This document shows, piece by piece, positions 53,700-64,000 of a stretch of DNA of 64,000 nt. Within the stretch, counting starts at the first letter, position 1, and the number at the start of each line of letters is the position of its first letter. Origin of the DNA: Cranoglanis bouderius. Taxonomy: Eukaryota; Chordata; Actinopteri; Siluriformes; Cranoglanididae. The notes beneath the pieces are model-generated. The model was not told where the DNA came from and did no database searches. It saw only the letters and a list, made by a program, of their open reading frames with translations. The stretch covers positions 20,338,760 to 20,402,759 of the forward strand of contig CM042543.1 of NCBI GenBank assembly GCA_023630585.1. Reading direction: 5' to 3'. Position numbers and translations under genes: made by a program.

Positions 53700-56600
53700 A
53701 AACTCACAGGATAGCTTCAAATGTGGTAGTGGCAATGGTGAAACAAACAAAACAGTGCACAAAAGACTTGTACTTACGCTGCATTCAACTTAGTGGGAAG
53801 TCGGAACTAGGAATGACACCATTTTCGATCCTCTTTGCATTCAAGCTACAAAGTGGAGAACAAAAACATGGACGTCTTGTTTTGTTAGCAGCAAGCTAGG
53901 CAGTTAAACACGAGTGATGTCCTCAAATCAGAGATCTGTATAGTCAATGTTATAGATTTAACAAGTGAATATGTCTGCATGTTGATTGATCTAAAGCAAA
54001 CACGAGTATATACGGCATAACATTTAAGGGTAAGAAGTGCTGTTGATTTGACGTCACTTCTCTTGCTGAACTCGGAATTGAGGAGACCATCCTGAGATCC
54101 AGAGAAGGAATTCCATGTTGAGGGGGTGTTTCCTTTGGTTGTTCCTGGCTGGAGGTCAGGAATTACGAGTTACAACCTCTTGTAAAATGTATCATTATTG
54201 TATAGTTTCTTATTATGTAATCCCTTTTTTTTTTTTTTTAGCCGCGGGCCGAACTGAGCTGCTGGATGACTTAAGCAGAACGTAGCAATTTTCTTTAATT
54301 GCAGATCTATTGTTAGAGATCTTCATCATATTACACCGCCCTGCATCTAGAAAAAAAGTTTATGCTGTTTTGTGAATCACACTTGTTTTTACCTATTTTG
54401 GTCATGCTGAGTTCAAATATGCCACTGAAAATTCCCTATCACTTACTGTTTTCCCACAAAATAAGAATGAATTTTTAATAATTTTGCTAAATTTATATTG
54501 CTTTCAGGGTTTTATTTAAATGGGTAGAAGCTGTCAAATTTCACTATTATTATTTATTAATTACAACAATACGCACACAAAACAACACTTGTTTACAACA
54601 TGAACAGCAGACAAATAGTCTGATAATAATATGCAGAGTGCTTAAGGAGTGAACTTCCTTTTGAGGGATTTTCTGGAATGGCAAAACACCCACAGATGTA
54701 GCAGAAATCATCTGGGCTATGGTCACATTTCCGTATTTCACTGGTCATTATAAATCCCTGAAATCAGGAGTTTTGTGTGCATGTAAGTGTGCCTAGCATT
54801 CATATAAGGGCTAATCAGAGGAAAAGTGATAAATGTTGCTCACCTATTGTACATAAACATAGTGTTTCCTGTGTTGGTGGCAGTGAATCTGGCAATAGCT
54901 CTAACGTTTATGGTCCATCTTAGGCAAAAAAAGCTCTACACTGGACATCAGGCTTTGTGAAAAGTTGTGATGTTCTAGAGCAAAACTAACAGCATATCTG
55001 GACTCAGCATCTAAGTATTAGTAAGAAACAACTATCAGATCCTATTCAGCAAATCTGATGCAGGGCAGTGTAATCTGATTTGAAGAGCTGTTAAGAATTT
55101 GGTCAAGATTTTATACTAGTAATCTTAAAAGGCTGCTGAAATTGCACAGTTTAAAACCAGCTTAAGCCTAATTGTCTTTCCTCCAGTGTAAAAATCACTT
55201 TAGCCCCGAAAACCAGCTGCTGCATGCCAAAGTTCAGAGTGGGAAATAAACAATCAGTTACTTTAAGCCACCCGTAGAAACAATACACCCACACAACTGG
55301 TAAAGCAAGTTAAATATGATACAACTACAGAATCACGAAAACTCATGCTGGTTCATGTAAACTGGCTTTGTAAAATGACTTCCAAGACATATGTATAGTT
55401 TTGAGTCAGGAAAAGACATCCACAAAATCAGTAGCCGTTTTACAGACTACTCTAGATTTTAAAGCGACTGCCAGGTGAGGTCTGTATACTGTAGGGGGCA
55501 AGTGAAAACGTGACCAATGAAGAAATGGAAGTCCAAATGTGTCTGGCTGAGAGGAACCAGACAAGTGCACTAACAACAATCAGCTTTACTTAACCACTGG
55601 TGTTTAAAGGACTCTTCCTCTAATCTAAACCCAGCATTCTCTTTTGGTAGCTCAAGGTTCTTGATATTGACTGGGAAATTGTGAGGTCAAATTTGAGGAC
55701 TGCCAGAGGGCAACTGCTGAACATTTAATCAAGGTCTTTAAACCTGAACTGCTTAGGTATACGTTTGTGAAATAGGATTGGGAATGTGCCGTCATGATGC
55801 AGCGTCTTATGGGTGAACTTTCAATGTGACTGGGTTGTTCAAGTCATTATTGTGTTCTAAACTGGAAAAACGAAGGAAGCAAACATATACAGACAAAGTA
55901 GGAGAGTGGTATTCCATACACTACAATTTTCACCTTTCAGTGGATATTATTGGAATATACAATTTCAAACAGACTGTGATGGTTGGTTGATTGATAGAAT
56001 TTGCAACAGTAGTTTCAAAGAAAATGGAAAAACCGTCCTGTCTCATCCATATGTGGCATCAGTATAACAAAAAGTGCATTTCCTTGCAAAACAGAGAAAA
56101 AGAAACCTCACAAGTGACCAAGTGATTTTAAGCTATTTTTAAATTGCTCAAAAGAATAGACACACTGTCTGGAAATGTAAGTGGAGGTATCCAGATCCAT
56201 TGCTCCACTTGGTTTGGGAGTCTGTATGGATCCACACCAGCAATAAGAACCATAATTGTATCCATATGCCATTGCTTGGCATTCCTCTGGAGAATGTTGC
56301 GTTAACACCTTGTCCTTTGATTCCGAAGTCCTAAAAACCACCTCTTGCGGTGTGTACACATACGTGTTTGTAGCGTGTAAATGAAGAATGGATTCAAAAT
56401 GAAACCAAAATGGCAGGATTCCACAATGCATTGATTTCCAAGTTATGTTCTACTGCACTCTTCCAAATTGCACATATCCAGTAAACACAAATGAATAAAT
56501 ATAATATTTATTTTAAAAAGCTTTCATGTTTAGATTAATATGGGAATGTTTATTATTTTATCAGTGTATCCTCTCTCAGTGCAGGTTGAAGGCTTAGGCC

Positions 56601-57259
56601 AAAAATTTTACTTTCATATTTATTTGAGAGATCCCATTCACTCCATCTCTTGGAAAATGTCAAAGATGAGAAATCAAAAATAACATGCAGTAGCATGGCT
56701 CTGTTCTGTGGACTGTTGCCTAGGTGGGGTTTTTTTTTTTGTTAAGCAAAATTACAGAGCTCTATTGGCAAGTATTGAAGTCATACAGGAGTTTGATTGC
56801 TCTTCAAAGCTGGGTCCAGCTGATGTCAATAGGCAGCGTGAGGCACACACTGGTGCTCTGTACTCGCTGGGCAAATGCAGGATTGCTGCTCTATTAAAGA
56901 TTTCGCGGCTTTAAAAATAGAACCGGTGCCAAACACCAGGGAGTCTGACAAACTGGGGATATGCAGGTGACATCTCGGCTTATACGAGTCCACAAGACAT
57001 TTCACAGCAAGCAGAAGAGTGCATCTGCTTTTATACTGGGAGATAAAAACATGAAATCAAAGTATTAAGCCTAAATATACAGAAAGGTTCATCATTTTAT
57101 TGGTGTGTCAAACTGCAAAACCACACTACCAGTGTTAGTCGTGCAGTCATGAAACACTGCAGCTGAACACATACAAGTAAATCATCAATAAATCACTGCA
57201 GATGCTTCTGCCAAAATATCTACTGGGCAACAAAGAGTAACCACCGATGTAGTCTACAT

Positions 57260-57521
57260 CAGGGGTTCTCAAACTGTTAATAGCCAGGGATCTGTAAATT
57301 GTTTAAAAAAAAAAGGGGAAAAAAAAGTATGGAACCAGTCGATATTGGATTTGGATTGGAATGGATTTAATTTCATGAACATAATCCAGCTATTTAAATA
57401 TCGAACTTTCCACCAATTGACCACATTTTTCTTACATTAGTTATTATATTTAAGTTGATGGACTCCCTGGCTATGCTTCACAAACCCCTGGGATTCCCCA
57501 GACCCCAATTTGAGAACCATG
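57260..57521. mobile_element. hAT-like MITE
   Basis: Left CAGGGGTTCTCAAACTGTTA, right inverse of CATGGTTCTCAAATTGGGG. The same end type as 37180-37261. No clean duplication was seen. Confidence 0.6.
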
Positions 57522-60500
57522 GGTCTTCAACCTAACCAAAAACTCATGTCACTGGGATGAGAATTTACTGACCAAATGGAAACCACAGCTTTAAAAATTT
57601 CTGATGCAGGCTTCCGTTGCACAGATTTATTTCTTGACATTCAGTGTATCCATTGGTCAAAAGTGTCAGGATCACAAGGTACCTCTGGAAAAAAAAAATT
57701 GTCGAATTCCACAAATCAATAAGACTTCATTAATGAAGAGGCACAGCTCTACAGCAGATAATGAGTGTGAATGGGACTTGTTTTTGGAAATCTGTGACAG
57801 ACCTCCTTAACAGAGCACCTCCCTGCCCCCATTAATACTTCCTAAATAAAGGCCAGTTACACTCCTGACCCCTCCAGGGTCAATACCCACCCCTCCACCC
57901 AATTAATGGGATTTCCTCATTCGCATGACTGTCATCAGATAAACTATAGCCTATAGTCAAGTGAGCTGGCGAATCTATAGGACAAGACCATGACCTTTCC
58001 CCTTCCTGCTCCTAAGCGTAGAAAGGGAAGACTGCAGCTGTGTAAGAATATGGTGACCAAGGGTCAAAACTCAAGCAATGTATTCAAACAAGCACAAAGC
58101 CAATGAGAGATTCAATTACTCTTACTATTTCACTGAAATGTACCTCTAGAGACAGTGTGACAGTGAGTTCAGGACACCTCCAATTCTACCCAATAATTCC
58201 CACAGTACCCACAATGCAAACTCAGACTGACTACAGCAAAAGGGATAATCTTCTTAAAATGAAGGGATGGCAATCCAGGGTCATCAGCGATCCCATGTCC
58301 TCATGCTACCCACCTGTCTGAGTGACATTAGTCCTAAAGCTTTTAGATTCAGGCTCACGTCTGCAAGCTTAATCCCTGTTCCTGGGTGCTCATTAAAACT
58401 TTCCTCCCTCCCACCTGTTCCACAGAGCAGCTGCTCTGCTCGGCTCAGCTGGCCTGTTCCCGCAAACGCAGCCTGGAAAGATATCAGGAGAGCACAAAGC
58501 ACACCAGGCTACAGTCTCCAGCCAACCAGGAAAATGACCCCTTTGACCTTTGTCTAACCGTTGTCGAAAGACATGCCAAGTCCGAAACCCTAACCTCCTA
58601 AAAATGGCCAGTGCATTTATTTGGAGTTTGTTTTTCATGACCTTTTAAGGGATTACCAAATAAGCATTGATGCATAAAGCAAATCCAGTCTGGTTTGAAA
58701 CATCTAAAACCAATGAAAACACATGGACTAGATGAAAAACTGCAATGTAATTGGCTACTCTTGGGCCAGGGTCAGCAAATGGCAGGGCCTCGCGAATGCC
58801 AAGCTTATTTCCAGTTAGTCTCGTGAGCCAGACTTCTAGCATTTGCTAGAAAGTCTTGTAAATCACTTTCACTGGAAAACCAATTTGACCAATGTGGCAG
58901 ATGACCATCCACAGACCTTTTCCTGCAACCCTTGAGCAGAGATTATCTCATTTACTCAACACTAATGATGTTATACAAAACTTTTAAAAACAGGAACTTT
59001 CTTTAGTCCAGTGATTAAACCTTGACCTTGCTTTTCATGTAACATCACACTGTATAATCGCTGCCATTTTGAGGACTGAATAAGGGACGAACTGCATCAA
59101 TGTTATTGTATCTGCTTCATAAAGAAGATTGAGCAGTGCAGCAGATCTTCCCTGTCATGCTGCCTTGTAGCTATGTTAGTGAGCTGGCTTTGGGACATCT
59201 GGGAACTTTATCTCTGGAGCAAGTATTACGAACATTAGCAAAAGTTAGTTAGTTCGCTGATATCAACTTGACCGCCTAGTAATGACAGAGTTTTTCTCTT
59301 CTTCATGAAATGCCCTGGGATTCTTCATGAAAAGCCCATAGACATATAGGCTCTTAAATGCTTTGAGGCGCTGTACACAATAGTGAGAGGGAGCTCATCA
59401 GTTTCTGAAATACTCAAACCAGCTTCTCTTTCAACCATGCCACACTCAAGGCCACTGAAATCACATTTTTACCTCAAGTCATCATGATGTGAATATTAAC
59501 TGAAGCTTTTAACCTGTATGTGCATGATTTTATACATGCACTACTGCTGCACGACTGGCTGATTGGATAATTGCATGAATGTGTTCCTAAATAAATGGAC
59601 GGTGAGGGTACATCAGAAATTTGGTACGTTTTCAGCCAGTTTAAGTGAATTGAGCAGTTTTGGGGATAAGTACATAAGAATCACAGCCTCACAGCCTATT
59701 TGATCTGTTTTGTCAAAGTACCATTTATTAAGGTGAGTAATTTCTGTTGAGACCACAACAGAAAAATCACGACTGAGATATTAGGATATATGGTTTCACA
59801 ACATTCAAAAGTTTGTTCTCGTGCTGAAAACCAGTGCATAGAGAGTGTGGAAGGCCAATCAGATTACAACCTTCAACATTATGAAGCCCGTGGCCATAAA
59901 ATGTACAAAACATCTCGTACACTCCATGGATCATAACATATGAGGCTGAGACTAATTTCCAGCAAGCCCCATACAGAACCATGAGCTGCGGTGACATGTT
60001 TCACCAGTGTACTTTCCAAGGAGCAACACGCCAAGAAGCAAGCTATGAGCAAGCAAACTGGCTATGATGAAGAGTGACAGTGATGGACATGCAACATGCT
60101 TTTGTGAGACACGACTCCAAAATGTATCTGAATATCTTTTGACAATAGGTGAATTGCTTATTTGACCTCAAGACATGGAATAAATTATTTACTTCACTTG
60201 CTGTAATAGGCAGAAGCTCATCAACATGACATGATGCCATAGCGGGAAAAAGAATGATGCAAAATTTGAAACGGAGGAGGCAATAGGAAAGTAAGTTAAT
60301 CCCAATTTTTCGTTAGTCCAGTAGTAACTAACCTACTTTGATCCTCACTTGGCTCGTGTTTTGTTGTAGGCCTGTGTGGACATAATAGTGACAGTGGAGA
60401 CATGCAATGTAGTACAATAGGAAATTCACAGTGTTCAACAGAGCCTCTTCTGATTCTGACAGCACTCAGCTGGATCATAGCCACAAGCACTTTGTCTGGT

Positions 60501-61365
60501 CAGAGCAGCCTGTGCAAATCATTCATAGGCAAGTTTTAATGAAAGTGCTGGTGCCTTTAAATAAACATAAATTAAAAAATAATGACATAGACAGATAGAT
60601 TGGATACCTTCCTTGAGCACCTGCCATTCATATTAGGGGCAATAAAAGCAACTGGAAAGAGGAAGCATCGACTAAATAGGGTAACTGATAGGCTGCACCG
60701 CGGTAAAGGGAGCTTTATAAATCACATGAAGGATGCTTATTGATCCAGAGCTCACGTAAACTTAACCAAGCTTGCTAGCAGACAAGGACACATATCATGG
60801 CCAAACAAACATTAGATAACCACGTAGAATGGATGTGCTACACTGGTAATGTGTAACTGTGTAATGAAGGGAAAACTATTTCATAGGGTTCTATGAAATA
60901 GTCCTAAATGTTAATAAAGGCTATGCTCTAACGGTCCAAATACAGAAGCATCTTTACTAAATTTAGGACAAACTGTCTTTCCTATCCTGATAGATATCTC
61001 TGAAGTGGATACTATGAGGGTAGAAATGTCTTTGTGACTGTTTAGGGATCTGTAATCAGTGCAGATCTTTCAACCAGTTTCAACACTGCAATAATCCTAG
61101 CTGTTGTCAACTATTTTGAACATGAACAAGCAGCTCATAAAAGGATACAATGGACAGGAAGCAATGTGCTAGCAGGATGAATCATAAATTAAGTTTAAGA
61201 AGATTATGGCTGTGTTATTGATGCATTCTACCAATGAGGCAATACAGAAAAGACATTCATTTCGATGAGGACTTACAACAGGAGGTGAAGTAGGTGGGCC
61301 ACTTGACAGTTATGCAGTGTTAAACTTTATGCAAAAAGCAAATTTGGGTGATCTATTTGAGTGAA

Positions 61366-61625
61366 GATGATTCATTCATTCATTCAATCTTCAGTAACAA
61401 CACTGGGTGAGACGTGGGAATACACCCTTGATGCACACACATTCGCACCTATGGGGCAACTTAATCTCCTGTCTACCTACTGGCATGTTTTTAGAAGTGG
61501 GAGGAACCTGGAGAACCCGGAGAAAACCCACACAAAGATAACTTGCTAAACTGTATAAAGCTCAGAATTGAACCACAGACCCTGGAGCTGTGAGGCGGCA
61601 ATGCTACCTGCTGCACCACCATGCT
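61366..61625 (-). mobile_element. Diverged tRNA-headed SINE or related repeat, copy 4
   Basis: Starts with ATTC repeats on the plus strand and runs through GGAACCTGGAGAACCCGGAG and CCTGGAGCTGTGAGGCGGCA to CTGCTGCACCACC. Layout matches the other SINEs but the middle is shorter and more diverged. Confidence 0.65.
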
Positions 61626-61729
61626 ACCTGGATGAAGATGATGGTTACACTGTGAAACAACTTTTTAGGTTCCTAGTCAAGATGGAGGACAGAAGTTAGA
61701 TTTTCCCATCTACTGCAATGTACTGTACA

Positions 61730-62089
61730 CCATATGGCCAAACGTATGTGGACACCTGACCATTGAACATATCATTCCAAAACCATGGGAATTAATATTG
61801 AGTTTGTCCTCCTTTGCTGTTATAATAACCTCCACTCTTCTGTGAAGGCTTTCCACTACATTTTGGAGCTGTCTGGATTTACCCATTCAAGAAGGCCTGG
61901 CACAAAGTTCATGGGATTGAGGATAGGGTTCTGTGCAGGCCACGTGCACACCAACCTTGGCAAACCATGTCTTCATGGACTTCACTTTGTGCTCAGGGAC
62001 ACTGTCATATTGGAACAGTCGTTTGGTTCCAGTGAAGGGAAATCTTGGGTGCTATGGTCATGGGGTCCACATATGTTTGGCCATGTGTA
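61730..62089. mobile_element. Short TIR element (CCATATGGCCAAACGTATGT)
   Basis: Left end CCATATGGCCAAACGTATGTG; right end is the inverse, GTCCACATATGTTTGGCCATG. Interior has stretches such as GGCCACGTGCACACCAACCT common to a known fish repeat. A13 follows. No transposase. Confidence 0.75.
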
Positions 62090-64000
62090 TCAGGACAAAA
62101 AAAAAAAAAAAGATGTTTGGAGAAACGTCTCTAAAACTGCAGGTATCCTGTTTGAGCTTGATTAGTGCAGTAACATCCTGTAACAGATACTAGACATATA
62201 TTAGACATTTAAACTAAATAGAGAGTTACGGAGTATAATGTTTTATCCTTCTATGCTCCTGAAAATATAAAATGGTCAACATAGTTAGCTAGACTACAAA
62301 CAACACTTAAATGTCTGTTGGTGTTCAGCTGCGAGCTTACAAAAGCACCAAAGTGGGTTTCACTATTAATCCAATGGCACACTTTGCTATTTATACAAAT
62401 TCAATTAGTGTGTGCAATGTAAATTTCTTAATCTGATCTTGAATCAGACGTGTCGGACTAAAACTAAAAGAAGTTTGTGTGGGATAAAAACCTGCACCCA
62501 CACTGGATTATCACACAAGATATGGCGCAAGGTCTTTGAGTTAGGACCAAATCACCAACACTTTCACCAGCTTTGAATGGCATCTCTCTAGTAGGTGATG
62601 TTTCAGGTAGGTACTCTTTAGGTTGCCATTCAAATAATCAATCAAGTAAACATTTCGTACTGTGAAAAGGTAGGAAAAGCAGATAGGCTTATTATGAAAA
62701 TCTTCGTGTACCAGCTTACAAACATGCGAGAAACAAACTGAATGACTGAAATAGCAAGTTGAGGCCACTCATGCATGCCATGGTATACAATCACTTTGGA
62801 CATTATGCTTTCCACAGTACTGTATATGGATGCATTTCCCATATCCTTAATGGAACACAGAATCCGCTGCACTTATCCACACCGCAGCTGGTCCGGGGCA
62901 CTCTGGGACTATACTCAGAGGTCCATGAGGTCATGGAGACTTTGTGACCAAAAAAGTAGAGCAAAAAAACTGCAAACATGTAGGCGTCACTCCGATCTGT
63001 AGTTACATCCCTCATATTCATGACTGCAGTGCAAAAAAACAGCATACGAGAGTAGGAAAGGCAAAAACAATCGTTTAGCTCCAGGGCGGACTTCCTGAAG
63101 GCCTCAGTGGAAAGCAGAGTCATGTATACAGCAAGCTTATTGTTTTCATGTCTCATGATAGCATTGAAACTTTTTATAGGGCCCTATGGATTCATATTCT
63201 TTCCCCAATTTCTGCTTTCATTTTTTCCCCCATTTTCAGTTTTTACATGTTTATTTTGTTCGTGATTGGAGTTTGGTGTTTTCCCCCCTCCATTACAGCA
63301 AAAATGATTACTTACAAAATTCTTTTTTAAACTGTGTTACACTGGGCCAGGTAATACTTTTAAGTACCACAAGACAACATTCAAATTATTGTACTGTATT
63401 GGAAGTAGTCATTATATATATATATCATATTTTTAATATATTAAAAATGCTATGGTTGGAAACGTTATCATTTATCGGCTTTAGGTTTTTGAGAAATAAG
63501 ATATTTCAGTTTGGAGGCCTTCATTAGCTGTGTGTGTCTGAAGCTGAAAGAGCTTAACCTTGTTGTGATGTTCACATTTCAAGTTATAAAAGAAATCTTT
63601 CACAACTTCCTAATAGTTTTACATGGTTTACATATTTACATCCTAATAGTTGCGTTACGTTGCTGGAAGAGTCCTTAATTATAAATGTTCAACCACTTAT
63701 CTTGACGGACTAAGTGTGACATCAATGTTATCGTTTACATCACTGACAGTTCTAATAAAGTCAGGGAACTTGGAAAGAAACATGGACAGCAAAGATTTCG
63801 AGCTAAAATTGTGACATTTAGACACAAAAGGCACAATTAAGGCAAAATCATGTGTATTGTCAGCCATGTAAAAGTAATGTTTCTTGTTCTGTTTTGTTTT
63901 TCAGTTGAAAACTGGACTAAAAATGCCCCAAATGCAACCGCCGTTTGTGTGGCATTTAAATTCTGGGCTGAGGGTGGTCTGTCTCATCAAGGTTGAGTTG

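Larger units (their letters stand above)
35860..64000 (-). other. asap2 intron 1 (partial, at least 28 kb)
   Basis: Everything right of exon 2 behaves as one intron. I searched the minus strand for the N-terminal coding exon expected to encode MPDQISVSEF-like sequence and did not find it, nor a promoter-like CpG-rich block. Mobile elements, microsatellites and SINEs in it are listed separately; the other stretches (36707-37179, 37262-39774, 41030-42714, 43867-47969, 48202-49577, 49931-51335, 52326-53357, 53700-57259, 57522-61365, 62090-64000) hold nothing I can name. Confidence 0.7.

Noticed and set aside
56108..56431. 107-codon minus ORF containing ECQAMAYGYNYGSYCWCGS, reminiscent of a WSC-domain segment
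   Set aside because: Only one short stretch looks suggestive, flanking residues do not fit, no splice context was found and it lies in intron 1. Chance is more likely; a protein search would settle it.
63922..64000. Possible exon after a TTGTTTTTCAG acceptor-like sequence at the right edge, plus strand
   Set aside because: Wrong strand for asap2, the reading has no recognised product and the sequence ends before a donor.

Overview
The window is vertebrate, almost certainly teleost, genomic DNA. It has AT-rich non-coding sequence, many microsatellites, degenerate Tc1/mariner-like elements, tRNA-headed SINEs and short inverted-repeat DNA elements, and small exons with GT..AG introns. The repeat mix would suit a catfish or another otophysan, but that is inference and the species cannot be fixed from here.

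One protein-coding gene is supported. It lies on the minus strand and is the 5' half of asap2 (ArfGAP with SH3, ankyrin repeat and PH domains 2). Eleven consecutive coding exons can be read, at 35787-35859, 17293-17438, 14907-14981, 11112-11161, 5555-5684, 5196-5281, 3409-3484, 3221-3307, 1374-1477, 1156-1225 and 589-676. They join in phase to about 328 codons covering most of the BAR domain, the linker and the first part of the PH domain. The first coding exon was not found and should lie beyond base 64000. The rest of PH, ArfGAP, ankyrin and SH3 lie off the left edge. Bases 35860-64000 are therefore one very long first intron.

The introns are loaded with mobile elements. Intron 5 (5685-11111) holds a Tc1-type short element, a decayed Tc1-like copy with a small retroposed insertion, and a hairpin element. 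Intron 4 holds a minisatellite of about 28 bp period. Intron 3 holds a deleted Tc1 copy and one member of a four-copy family of about 350-400 bp. Intron 2 (17439-35786) holds the best-preserved transposon: a 1589-bp Tc1-like element with matched ends and a TA duplication, inside an older inverted-repeat element. It also holds a nested cluster with a tRNA-derived SINE, a (CA)n tract and two hairpin elements with Sleeping Beauty-like ends. Intron 1 holds three or four SINEs, hAT-like short elements, two more copies of the four-copy family, and long poly-G and CA/GT tracts.

I saw no undescribed multi-gene system. The best leads concern how this DNA may shape asap2 RNA: simple repeats beside exons 2 and 12, inverted element copies flanking exons 3-5 that could favour circular RNAs, and the four-copy repeat family whose two best copies have perfect 5-bp target duplications.
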